DNA of 64,000 nucleotides from an uncultured Clostridia bacterium (GTDB lineage Bacteria; Bacillota; Clostridia; Christensenellales; Aristaeellaceae), in assembly GCA_937894675.1 (NCBI GenBank), contig CALCQO010000047.1, forward strand, positions 62,001 to 126,000, given 5' to 3'. This document shows positions 22,330 through 30,711 of the stretch, in pieces (within the stretch, counting starts at the first letter, position 1; each line of letters starts with the position of its first letter). A model generated the notes under the pieces. The model was not told the DNA's origin. It saw only the letters and a list, made by a program, of their open reading frames with translations, and searched no databases. The position numbers and the translations under genes were made by a program.

Positions 22330-24050
22330 ACCATTTCCTCCTTCGCCGGGGCGTCAATCAGCGCGTGGTGCGGGCAAAGCTGGCTGCATACCCCGCAGCC
22401 CGTGCACAACGAATCATCGATTTCAATACCGCCCTCTGCTTTCAGGATAGCTGGGCAGCCAATTTGGAGGCAGATACCGCAGTTGCGGCAGCCTTCGACC
22501 CTGACCGGATCATGTTTGGGAATAATCAGCGCGCAGGGAGATTTCGCGACAATCACCGAAACGCCCTCATACGCCAGCTCTTCCTTAAGGGCTGTTGTCA
22601 TGGCGCGCACATTCATGGGGTCTACTTCACGCGCCCTTGCGCCTAGGGTTTCACACAGCTGCACAAAGTCCACTTCTTTGGTTTGGTGGCTGTAGATATC
22701 AAACCCCATGCCGGCATTCTGCTGATGGCCTGTCATGGCGGTAATCCGATTATCAAGCAGCACTACGGTAATGGTACCGCCATTGTAAATGGCGTTGATT
22801 AAGGATGGGATGCCGCTGTGCAGGAAGGTGGAGTCGCCAATCACCGCGACAGCGCTTCTAGAAAAGTCTTTTCCCTTGGTTTTCTCCGCACCAAAGGCCA
22901 TGCCGATGCTGGCGCCCATGCACAGGGAAGCGTCAAGGCCGTTGAGCGGTTTCAGCGCGCCTAACGTGTAGCAGCCGATATCGCCGAATACTGTCAGCTT
23001 CAGCTTCTTCATGGCGTAGAAGGAAGCGCGGTGCGGGCAACCCGGGCATAGCACAGGCGGGCGGGCAGGCAAATCAGCTGTATTTATCGTTTTTCCCAAG
23101 CCAAAGAGAGAACGTATGCGCTCTACCGATAGTTCCCCCTGCAATCCTGTCAGGTCTTTTCCCCGCACAGAGATGCCCATGGCCGCGATGTCCCTTTCGA
23201 TAACTCCTTCCAATTCCTCAATCACATACAGAGAATCAACCTGCCCTGCGAAATCACGAATCATTTTTTCCGGCAGCGGATAGGTAAGGCCCAGTTTCAG
23301 CACGCTGGCGTTGGGAAGTGCTTCCCGCACATAATGGTAGACAACGCCGCCGCACACAACGCCCATGCTTTTATCCCGCATTTCCACGCGGTTTTCAGGC
23401 ATGCTGTCGGCATCCAGCCGCAGCCTGTTCTCCCTTTCCTCCACCATGACATGCCGCTTTCTGGCCATGCCGGGCATCATGACATACTTGCTGATATCCT
23501 TCTTATACTCCTTTGGGACAACCTGCAGCCGTTCCCCCAATTCCACGGGGGAGCGCTGGTGGGCAAGCCTTGTCGTGATACGGACAAAAACAGGCGTATC
23601 ATAGGATTCCGAAATCTGGTAAGCAAGAATCATCATGTCCTTGGCTTCCTGACTGTCAGCAGGCTCCAGCATGGGGATATGGGACGCCCGGGCAATCTGC
23701 CGAGTGTCCTGTTCATTCTGGCTGGAATGCATGGCGGGATCATCCGCGCACACAATAACCAGACCGCCGTTTACACCGGTGTAAGCCGCGGTAAAAAGAG
23801 GGTCCGCGGCGACATTCACCCCTACATGCTTCATGCAGCTCATCGCCCTGGCGCCCATCATGCTGGCGCCATAAGCGGTTTCTACAGCCACTTTTTCGTT
23901 GGTTGCCCATTCGCATAGCATTTCGGGGTAGGTTGCGGCGGCTTCCGTTATTTCTGTACTGGGTGTGCCCGGGTAGCTGGAAACAACAGTTACCCCGGCT
24001 TCATAAGCGCCTCTGGCAATGGCCTCATTGCCTAGCATAATTTTCTTCAT
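22326..24050 (-). CDS. iorA: Indolepyruvate:ferredoxin oxidoreductase, alpha subunit
   Basis: Catalytic TPP subunit of 574 residues. The N-terminal pyrimidine-binding domain starts MKKIMLGNEAIARGAYEAG. The TPP-binding part holds VFGDIGCYTLGALKPLNG and VAVIGDSTFLHSGI. The C-terminus carries two 4Fe-4S motifs, CRNCGICLQIGC and CTGCGVCSQLCP. ATG at 24050 follows AAAGGAGC; a start at 24080 is less likely. First gene of the nine-gene operon, with its own promoter at 24110-24137. Confidence 0.97.
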   Translation of the reverse strand: MKKIMLGNEAIARGAYEAGVTVVSSYPGTPSTEITEAAATYPEMLCEWATNEKVAVETAYGASMMGARAMSCMKHVGVNVAADPLFTAAYTGVNGGLVIVCADDPAMHSSQNEQDTRQIARASHIPMLEPADSQEAKDMMILAYQISESYDTPVFVRITTRLAHQRSPVELGERLQVVPKEYKKDISKYVMMPGMARKRHVMVEERENRLRLDADSMPENRVEMRDKSMGVVCGGVVYHYVREALPNASVLKLGLTYPLPEKMIRDFAGQVDSLYVIEELEGVIERDIAAMGISVRGKDLTGLQGELSVERIRSLFGLGKTINTADLPARPPVLCPGCPHRASFYAMKKLKLTVFGDIGCYTLGALKPLNGLDASLCMGASIGMAFGAEKTKGKDFSRSAVAVIGDSTFLHSGIPSLINAIYNGGTITVVLLDNRITAMTGHQQNAGMGFDIYSHQTKEVDFVQLCETLGARAREVDPMNVRAMTTALKEELAYEGVSVIVAKSPCALIIPKHDPVRVEGCRNCGICLQIGCPAILKAEGGIEIDDSLCTGCGVCSQLCPHHALIDAPAKEEMV

Positions 24051-24080
24051 CTCAGGTGCTCCTTTTGTCCTGCTGTGCAA

Positions 24081-24105
24081 AAGTCATCCTTTGAATGGAT
24101 GACTT
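24081..24105 (-). terminator. Hairpin between ftsY and iorA (terminator or 5' stem-loop)
   Basis: AAGTCATCC (24081-24089) pairs with GGATGACTT (24097-24105), then TTTTG on the minus strand. It can end the ftsY operon, but it also falls at the predicted first bases of the iorA transcript. Confidence 0.6.
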
Positions 24106-24109
24106 AGTA

Positions 24110-24137
24110 AGTATATCAGATTTGATAACGCCGACAA
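24110..24137 (-). promoter_or_regulatory. Putative promoter of the iorA operon
   Basis: On the minus strand: TTGTCG (24132-24137), 16-nt spacer ending TGA, TATACT (24110-24115), an extended -10. Confidence 0.6.
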
Positions 24138-24164
24138 AGGCTGACGTGTTTTTTCTTCGTATCT

Positions 24165-25064
24165 TCAGAATAATGCTTCAATAAATTCCTTCGCGTCAAA
24201 AGCCTGCAGATCATCAATTCCTTCCCCAACGCCGATGTACCAAACCGGGACATTCAGTTCACTTCGGATTGCCAGCGCGATTCCGCCTTTGGCAGTGCCA
24301 TCGAGTTTGGTGAGAATGATGCCGTTAATCTCCGCCGACTCTTTAAACTGCTTTGCCTGATTCAAGCCATTCTGGCCTGTGGTAGCGTCCAGAATCAGCA
24401 TGCTGCGCATGGTTGCCTGGGGATACTCCCTGTCGATAACGCGGCGGATTTTATTCAGTTCGTCCATTAAATTTTTCTTGTTGTGCAGCCGCCCCGCGGT
24501 ATCCACAATCAGAAGGTCCGTATTTCGGGCTTTGGCGGATTGCACCGCGTCATAAACAACCGCCGCAGGGTCCCCCCCTTCCTGATGCTTAATCAGCGGG
24601 ACATCCGCCCGTTTCGCCCAAACCGCCAATTGGTCATCCGCTGCTGCGCGGAAAGTATCCGCCGCGGCCAGCACCACAGAGCGGCCTACTTCTTTGAAGC
24701 GCAGCGCCAATTTGCCTACTGTTGTCGTTTTGCCAACGCCGTTGACCCCCACCACCAGCATCACCATAGGCCACTGGAGGGTAGGACGGGGGATGTTCAT
24801 ATGCTCTACCAGAATCTGTTTGAAAAGCACTCTCGCCTGGGCAGCGTCGCGGACTTTGTTTTTCTTTACTTCCTCCCGCAGTTTATCAACCAATTCTTCA
24901 GCGGTTCGCACGCCGGTGTCCGCCATCACCAGGATATCCGTCAATTCTTCAAAAAAATCCTCATCAACCACGGTTGAGGACGCCACCAGGTTATCCACCT
25001 TGTCCGTGAGGTTTCCCCTTGTTTTGCTTAATCCATCTATCAGCCGTTGAAAAAAACCTGCCAT
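24165..25064 (-). CDS. ftsY: Signal recognition particle receptor FtsY
   Basis: SRP-receptor GTPase that brings ribosome-nascent chains to the Sec translocon. The 299 residues comprise the N domain (helical, about 1-90) and G domain: GVNGVGKTTTVGKLA, DTFRAAADDQL, DTAGRLHNKKNLMDEL, TKLDGTAKGG. The acidic A domain is absent, normal for Gram-positive FtsY. It follows smc by 18 bases; rnc-smc-ftsY order is conserved in Bacillota. Confidence 0.98.
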   Translation of the reverse strand: MAGFFQRLIDGLSKTRGNLTDKVDNLVASSTVVDEDFFEELTDILVMADTGVRTAEELVDKLREEVKKNKVRDAAQARVLFKQILVEHMNIPRPTLQWPMVMLVVGVNGVGKTTTVGKLALRFKEVGRSVVLAAADTFRAAADDQLAVWAKRADVPLIKHQEGGDPAAVVYDAVQSAKARNTDLLIVDTAGRLHNKKNLMDELNKIRRVIDREYPQATMRSMLILDATTGQNGLNQAKQFKESAEINGIILTKLDGTAKGGIALAIRSELNVPVWYIGVGEGIDDLQAFDAKEFIEALF

Positions 25065-25082
25065 GTTATGTTCCTCCTGTTC

Positions 25083-28000
25083 CTAAGCGTAGTTTTCCAG
25101 GTTCACAGACACCATGCCGGAAACGCCTTTTTCCTGCATTGCCACGCCGTACAATGCGTCGCAGCGCTCCATGGTTCCCTTCCTGTGGGTGACAACAATA
25201 AATTGGGTTGTTTGAGCATACTCCGCCAGGTAGTCGGCAAAGTAGCCGATGTTGGCGTCATCAAGAGCCGCCTCAATTTCATCAAGCACACAGAAAGGGG
25301 TCGGTTTCAACTTCAGCATCGCAAAAAGGATGGCGATGGCTGTCAGTGCCCTTTCTCCGCCCGACAGCAAACTGAGCAGCTGCAGTTTCTTTCCCGGCGG
25401 CTGCGCGACGATATCAATACCGCATGTTAACGGCTGCTGAGGATCGGTCAGTTTCAGTTCCGCCTGGCCTCCGCCAAAGAGCCGCTCGAAGGTTTCCCCA
25501 AAGAATACATTGAGTTTCTCAAACTCCGCGACAAATTGCTTTTCCATTTCACCAAGCAGCTGCCGTATCAATTCCACCAGGTCATTTTCCGCTTTCTGCG
25601 CGTCATCGCGCTGGGTCACCATGCTGTCAAAGCGGGATTTTGTCTGGGCATACTCTTCCACAGCGTGGATATTGATGGGTCCCATGTCCCGAATATCACT
25701 TTTAATGCGGTTTGCCTCCCGCTCGCCTGCGGGCAGCTCAAACTTGGTTTCAAACCGGTAAGCTTCCGCCCCCGAGTAGGTCAGCTCATAGGTATTCCAG
25801 ATATGGTCCGTCATGGTCTGCAGTTCATCCTGGGTACGGGCATGCACCATTTCAGACTTATGGTACTTACTGCTTAAGTCATTCAGGGATGCATGCAGCT
25901 GATCCGTCTCATCGCTCAATTCTCTCTGCCGCTTGGTCAGATTTCTGCGCTCGGTATCGACCTGCTGCACATTCTCATCCGCTTGCTGCCTGACATGAAC
26001 AAGTTTTTCAATATTCGTTTCCTGCTGCGATGCACGCTCTTTGTCAATGACAAACTCATCAAATAAGGTTATACGTTTTGTTTGGTTGCGCTGCAATCTG
26101 TCCCCAAGGGCGGACATTTCTTCCTGCCAGCGCTTCCGATCCCGGTGCAGCATATCCACCGCATGCATAAAGGAGGTATATTCCTCCTGGTGCCTGGATA
26201 CCTTGTCCCGCTGGTCATCCGATTCATTACGAAGGGCGGTTAGTGCTTCCTGCAGTTCAAGGGTCTTCCGCTCCATCGCTTCCCGATCGATGTCTACATC
26301 GCGGCTCTGGTTCAACGCCTTTTCCAGATCCTGCTCAATTTCGATAATCGATTGCTCCAGCTGATTCTGCGCGTCCAGGGTATCCCGCAAACGTTTTTGA
26401 TTCGTGTCCAGGTCGCCGCGCGCGTTCTGCGCCCGTTCCTGATCCCTGGCTACAACGATTTCCTCATCATGCAAGCGGTCAAAGGCTTCCGAGCGCAAAC
26501 GTTTTGTTTCTTCTCTCTGCTTAGCGATCTGTGCCTTTTGTTTTTCGAGTTCCATCAATACTTGCTGCTGCTGGCTGATTGCTTCCCGCAGTTCCTTGAT
26601 TTCCCTCTCACGCCCCAGCAGACTGATGCTTTGGTTCTGAGATGTGCCGCCTGTCATGGCGCCGCCAGCGCGCATAACATCCCCTTCCAGGGTTACCACA
26701 TTGAATCCATGCTTGCCCGCCCGCATGATGCCAATAGCTGCGTCTAAATCCCTGGCAATCACGGTTCGGCCAAGGATGTTCTCCACCACTGGTCTGAATT
26801 TTTCATCAAACCCAATCATTTCACTGGCTACGCCCACGCAGCCCGGCATTTCCAAAGCACGCCGCTCGTTTATTTGCAACAAGCGTGGTTTAATAGCCGT
26901 CAGCGGTAAAAAGGTGGTTCTGCCCAGTCGGTTAGTCCGCAGATAATCAATCAGCCGCTTGGCCGTTTCCTCGTCTTCCGTCACGATATGCTGCAGCGTC
27001 CCCCCAAGTATCATGTCAATCGCGGTTTCATAAACTTTGGGGACACGTATCAGCCGGGCGACAACACCATGCACTTTGGGATTATCCTTGGCGTACTCGA
27101 TGGCTTTGCGGACAGCGCCGTAATACCCCTCATACCCTTTGGACATCTCCTCCATCAGATTCATGCGGCTTGCTTCGGACTGCAGCTTGCTTGTTAACGC
27201 GCGCATTTCTTCATCAATCTCAGAAAGCTGCTTTGTCTTGCCGGCAAGGTCATCTTCCAAAGCCGCAACATCTTCCTGAAGAACCTTCAGCTGCTGCTGC
27301 GCGATGACAACCTGCTGCTGCGCCTTGTGATGGACAGTTTCCAGCGCCTCTTCCTCGCGCTGTAAGTCTTCAATCCCAAGCACAACTTCGCCCAGCCTTT
27401 TACGCATCTGGGTCAGCATGGTTTGCTGGCGCGCTTCCAGACTTTTCACATCTGTCATGCGGTTCACCGCCTGCAAGAGACGGTCTTTATGCAGATTCAG
27501 TTTTTCTTCCGCATCGTCGGCTGCAGTGAGCAGCTGCTCAAGCTTGCCGCTTTCTTCAGCCAGCGCTGCCTGTGCCAGCTTCAGCTTTTTATCCGTTTCT
27601 TCCTTATCCGCATCTCCGCGGGTAGATAAAATGGTTAGTTCTTCTATGCGCTGAGCGTTCTCTTGGTTCATCTCGTCAAGGCGCGCTATCTCTGTTTCCT
27701 GGGCGGAGAGCTTGGCCAGTTTCTTTTCCCGTTCGCTTCTAGCCGCATTGACTTCTTCGCTTTTCTCCTCCAATATGGCCCGCGCCTGCTGGAGGGAATT
27801 TTCCAGTTTTTCCTGTTCCTGCTCCAGCTGACTGCGCAGGGCAGCATTCTCCGCTAATTCCTGGTTCGTATCGTTTATCAATTTTTCCTGCTCCAGCATG
27901 GTTTGGCTCATGGACTCAATGCGTTCCTTGAGCTTGCCGTGCCGAACCAGATAAATATTTAGTTCCAGGTCTTTTAACCTGTTTGTCAGGTCGATGTATT

Positions 28001-28640
28001 CCCTGGCGGCTTCCGCCTGTTCTTTCAGGGGATCCAGGCGCAGACCGATTTCCTCAATCAAGTCATTGACCCGCAGCAAGTTGTCCCGGGTTTTCTGCAG
28101 GCTGCGCTCCGCTTCCTCCTTGCGGACCCTGTAGGTAACGATGCCCGCGGCTTCCTCGAATACCTGACGGCGCTCCTCCCCGCGGGCGGACAGAATATCA
28201 TCAATCCGCCCCTGGCCGATGATGGAATATCCTTCCCGTCCAATGCCTGTATCGCGGAACAGTTCGATAATATCTTTCAGGCGGCAAGCGGTTTTGTTCA
28301 GGTAATACTCTCCCTCCCCGCTTCGGTACACCCGCCTGGTTACCATAACCTCTGAAAACTTTGTATTCAGCGCCCCGTCCTCATTGTCGAAAATCAGGGA
28401 TACTTCGCAATAGGGCATGGCTTTGCGCTTTTGGGTGCCATTGAAAATGACATCCTCCATTTTTGCGCCGCGGAGGGCTTTGGCGCTTTGTTCGCCTAAA
28501 ACCCAGCGCACCGCGTCGCTGATATTGCTTTTGCCTGAACCATTTGGGCCGACAATGCCGGTAATCCCCTGGTTGAAGGTAATATCCGTTCGCTGGGCGA
28601 AAGATTTAAATCCAAATATCTCCAGCCGTTTAAGCTTCAT
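25083..28640 (-). CDS. smc: Chromosome segregation ATPase SMC
   Basis: Condensin core subunit, 1185 residues. N-terminal half-ATPase with GPNGSGKSNISDAVRW near residue 32, long coiled coil (about 170-500), hinge (about 515-680, including TFLPLTAIKPR and RAGGAMTGG), second coiled coil, and C-terminal half-ATPase with signature LLSGGERALTAIA and Walker B VLDEIEAALDD. Length is standard. The start lies inside the rnc 3' end (11-base overlap). Confidence 0.98.
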   Translation of the reverse strand: MKLKRLEIFGFKSFAQRTDITFNQGITGIVGPNGSGKSNISDAVRWVLGEQSAKALRGAKMEDVIFNGTQKRKAMPYCEVSLIFDNEDGALNTKFSEVMVTRRVYRSGEGEYYLNKTACRLKDIIELFRDTGIGREGYSIIGQGRIDDILSARGEERRQVFEEAAGIVTYRVRKEEAERSLQKTRDNLLRVNDLIEEIGLRLDPLKEQAEAAREYIDLTNRLKDLELNIYLVRHGKLKERIESMSQTMLEQEKLINDTNQELAENAALRSQLEQEQEKLENSLQQARAILEEKSEEVNAARSEREKKLAKLSAQETEIARLDEMNQENAQRIEELTILSTRGDADKEETDKKLKLAQAALAEESGKLEQLLTAADDAEEKLNLHKDRLLQAVNRMTDVKSLEARQQTMLTQMRKRLGEVVLGIEDLQREEEALETVHHKAQQQVVIAQQQLKVLQEDVAALEDDLAGKTKQLSEIDEEMRALTSKLQSEASRMNLMEEMSKGYEGYYGAVRKAIEYAKDNPKVHGVVARLIRVPKVYETAIDMILGGTLQHIVTEDEETAKRLIDYLRTNRLGRTTFLPLTAIKPRLLQINERRALEMPGCVGVASEMIGFDEKFRPVVENILGRTVIARDLDAAIGIMRAGKHGFNVVTLEGDVMRAGGAMTGGTSQNQSISLLGREREIKELREAISQQQQVLMELEKQKAQIAKQREETKRLRSEAFDRLHDEEIVVARDQERAQNARGDLDTNQKRLRDTLDAQNQLEQSIIEIEQDLEKALNQSRDVDIDREAMERKTLELQEALTALRNESDDQRDKVSRHQEEYTSFMHAVDMLHRDRKRWQEEMSALGDRLQRNQTKRITLFDEFVIDKERASQQETNIEKLVHVRQQADENVQQVDTERRNLTKRQRELSDETDQLHASLNDLSSKYHKSEMVHARTQDELQTMTDHIWNTYELTYSGAEAYRFETKFELPAGEREANRIKSDIRDMGPINIHAVEEYAQTKSRFDSMVTQRDDAQKAENDLVELIRQLLGEMEKQFVAEFEKLNVFFGETFERLFGGGQAELKLTDPQQPLTCGIDIVAQPPGKKLQLLSLLSGGERALTAIAILFAMLKLKPTPFCVLDEIEAALDDANIGYFADYLAEYAQTTQFIVVTHRKGTMERCDALYGVAMQEKGVSGMVSVNLENYA

Positions 28641-29295
28641 CGCTGCGATCCTGCCTGGAGATTTTTTGAAGAGCTATATGCGCCGCTTCCATCTCCGCCT
28701 TCTTTTTGGTTGTTGCTACCGCCCTTGCCTCTTCCTTGCCCTCAACAAGAACCGCCATTTCAAAGCTGCGTTTATGGGCGGGGCCTTCCGCTGAAATCTG
28801 CACATATTTAGGCGGCTCAAGCATTCCTTTGCTTTGCAAATATGCCTGCAAAGCACCCTTGCTGTCCAAATCAGATTGCGCGGCCAGCAGGCGCGGCTGC
28901 CAGAGAGCATGAATCACCGCTTCTGCGGCGTCCATACCCCCATCCAGATAAACCGCCGCCAGCAACGCTTCCATGGCGTCCGCAAGAACCGCGCGGTTCT
29001 TCTTGCCCCCGCCTGCTTCAAAATCCTTGCTGAGGCGCAAATAGTTCCCCAGATTGATTTGGTTGGCTAAATCAGCCAAGGTGTCCTCGCACACCATCAG
29101 AGCGCGCTTGCGCGTCATGGCGCCTTCCTGCATCTTAGGTGCTATGTCATAGAGCATCTGGCTGACGGTTAGTTCCAAAACCGCGTCGCCTAAAAACTCC
29201 AGGCGCTGGTTATGCTTCAAGCTAAAGCTTGGATGCGTCAAAGCCCGCTGAAGAAGCGATTCTTTCTTAAATTGATATCCAATTGTCTGCTGCAG
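28630..29295 (-). CDS. rnc: Ribonuclease III, probable non-canonical start
   Basis: Double-strand-specific RNase. Signature NQRLEFLGDAVLEL with catalytic acids, a second acidic site in ADAMEALLAAVYLDGG, and a C-terminal dsRNA-binding domain (about 150-215). Homology clearly begins upstream of the first usual start codon (TTG at 29241): in-frame codons encode QQTIGYQFKKESLLQRAL, the normal RNase III N-terminus. No in-frame ATG, GTG or TTG exists there. CTG at 29295, with AGGA 9 bases before it, gives a normal 221-residue protein and is used here. An ATG at 29312-29314 is out of frame, so a one-base sequencing error or frameshift is the alternative. Confidence 0.88.
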   Translation of the reverse strand: MQQTIGYQFKKESLLQRALTHPSFSLKHNQRLEFLGDAVLELTVSQMLYDIAPKMQEGAMTRKRALMVCEDTLADLANQINLGNYLRLSKDFEAGGGKKNRAVLADAMEALLAAVYLDGGMDAAEAVIHALWQPRLLAAQSDLDSKGALQAYLQSKGMLEPPKYVQISAEGPAHKRSFEMAVLVEGKEEARAVATTKKKAEMEAAHIALQKISRQDRSDEA

Positions 29296-29324
29296 AGTAA
29301 GCGTTCCTGCCCATTCCTTTCCGC

Positions 29325-29358
29325 AAAAAAACGGCTGCTGCTCTATAGCGCAGCAGCC
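29325..29358 (-). terminator. Terminator after acpP
   Basis: GGCTGCTGC, 8-nt loop, GCAGCAGCC, then G and seven T on the minus strand: a textbook intrinsic terminator between acpP and rnc. The rnc-smc-ftsY transcript would need read-through or an unseen promoter within about 30 bases. Confidence 0.92.
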
Positions 29359-29372
29359 TGACTTGATGTTCG

Positions 29373-29606
29373 TTACTTACTGGTCGCTTTTTCGATATAG
29401 GTAACGATGTCGCCCACAGTTTTCAGTTCTGTAATGGCGCTGTCCTCAACCTGAAGCTGGTACTCATCCTCCAGGTCCATAATCAATACCATGATGTTGG
29501 CGCTGTCGGCACCCAAATCTTCCACCAAGCGAGCTTCCGGAACCACCTTGTCAGCAGACACCTTCAATTGATCGGCAATCAGCTTAGAAACAGTCTCAAA
29601 TACCAT
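29373..29606 (-). CDS. acpP: Acyl carrier protein
   Basis: Carries growing acyl chains on 4'-phosphopantetheine. The 77 residues are acidic and helical. The attachment Ser35 lies in LGADSANIMVLIMDLEDEY; most ACPs have DSL after the conserved Gly-Ala, so DSA is a variant. ATG at 29606 follows GGGAGG; a start five codons upstream would overlap plsX. It is co-transcribed with plsX, as in many Bacillota. Confidence 0.94.
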   Translation of the reverse strand: MVFETVSKLIADQLKVSADKVVPEARLVEDLGADSANIMVLIMDLEDEYQLQVEDSAITELKTVGDIVTYIEKATSK

Positions 29607-29621
29607 GTAAATTCCTCCCAA

Positions 29622-30617
29622 TTATTTTTCTATTAATTGATCAGCAATAGCCTGGGCAACATCGCCCTGAACCATGTTGAAGCACTGTTGTATGGCGCAG
29701 GCAAAAGCATGCGCGTTGCAGGAGCCGTGGGCTTTTACTACAGCACCCTGAACCCCCAGCAAAGGCGCCCCGCCGATTTCGGTGTAATCCATGCGCATTT
29801 TCACACGCTTGAAGGCAGGTTTCGCGAGCAGCGCGCCCATTTTGCTGCGGGTATCTGCTACCAACTCCTGTTTGATAATCCCCATGATGGTGCCAACGAC
29901 ACCCTCCATGAATTTCAAAATCAGGTTGCCGTCAAAGCCGTCGCAGACCACCACGTCCGCTTTGTCCGCTGTGATATACCGGGCTTCGACATTGCCGACA
30001 AAATGGAAAGGCGCCTGTTCCATCAAGGGATAGGTAGCCTTGGTAAGGGCATTGCCCTTCTCGGACTCCTCACCATTGTTGATTAAACCAATGCGGGGCT
30101 TGTCCATGCCAAAGACAACGCGCATGTACGCGTCCCCCATGATGCCGAACTGCACCAGCCATTCCGGTTTGCAATCGATATTCGCACCGCAGTCAATCAG
30201 CAGGAACTGACTTTTCCCATTGGGCAAAAGGGGCGCGAGCGCCGGGCGCTCAATGCCGGGTATACGGCCCAAACGCAGCATGCCGCCCGTTAACACAGCA
30301 CCGGTAGAGCCCGAGGAAACAAAGCCGTCCGCCGCTTTCTCCCGTACAGCCAGCATGCCTTTCACAATGGAAGAGTTTTTTTTCTGACGGATTGCCATGG
30401 CAGGCGCGTCGTGATTGGTGATGGTGTCAGGCGCGTCAACCAGGCTAATGCGCGCACTGACATCGCCTGCGTCAGCCAGGTATGGTTCGATCAGCCGCAA
30501 ATCGCCGCCTATGGAAACCTTCAGTTCCGGCAGCGCGCGCAATGCTTCAATTGTGCCAAGCACCGTTGACTCGGGTGCGTGGTCTCCCCCCATCGCGTCA
30601 ATAAAAATATGTGCCAT
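29622..30617 (-). CDS. plsX: Phosphate acyltransferase PlsX
   Basis: Makes acyl-phosphate from acyl-ACP for phospholipid synthesis. The 331 residues begin with the signature IFIDAMGGDHAPE and contain SSGSTGAVLTGGMLRLGRI, the GRIPGIERPAL stretch, and CDGFDGNLILKFMEG. Length is normal. It sits 15 bases upstream of acpP. No fapR gene adjoins it. Confidence 0.97.
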   Translation of the reverse strand: MAHIFIDAMGGDHAPESTVLGTIEALRALPELKVSIGGDLRLIEPYLADAGDVSARISLVDAPDTITNHDAPAMAIRQKKNSSIVKGMLAVREKAADGFVSSGSTGAVLTGGMLRLGRIPGIERPALAPLLPNGKSQFLLIDCGANIDCKPEWLVQFGIMGDAYMRVVFGMDKPRIGLINNGEESEKGNALTKATYPLMEQAPFHFVGNVEARYITADKADVVVCDGFDGNLILKFMEGVVGTIMGIIKQELVADTRSKMGALLAKPAFKRVKMRMDYTEIGGAPLLGVQGAVVKAHGSCNAHAFACAIQQCFNMVQGDVAQAIADQLIEK

Positions 30618-30669
30618 GCAATCTTCCTAACTCTTGTCCAATGTGTATGGCAAGCGCCATAGCAGCGTC

Positions 30670-30698
30670 AGTTTACCACACAAAGGAATAAATAACAA
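30670..30698 (-). promoter_or_regulatory. Putative plsX-acpP promoter
   Basis: On the minus strand: TTGTTA (30693-30698), 17-nt spacer ending TGG, TAAACT (30670-30675). Confidence 0.5.
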
Positions 30699-30711
30699 GA
30701 TTTACGCAGCC

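Noticed and set aside
28630..29295. rnc as a pseudogene
   Set aside because: All catalytic and dsRNA-binding motifs are intact and the frame is open through the N-terminus; only the start codon is odd.
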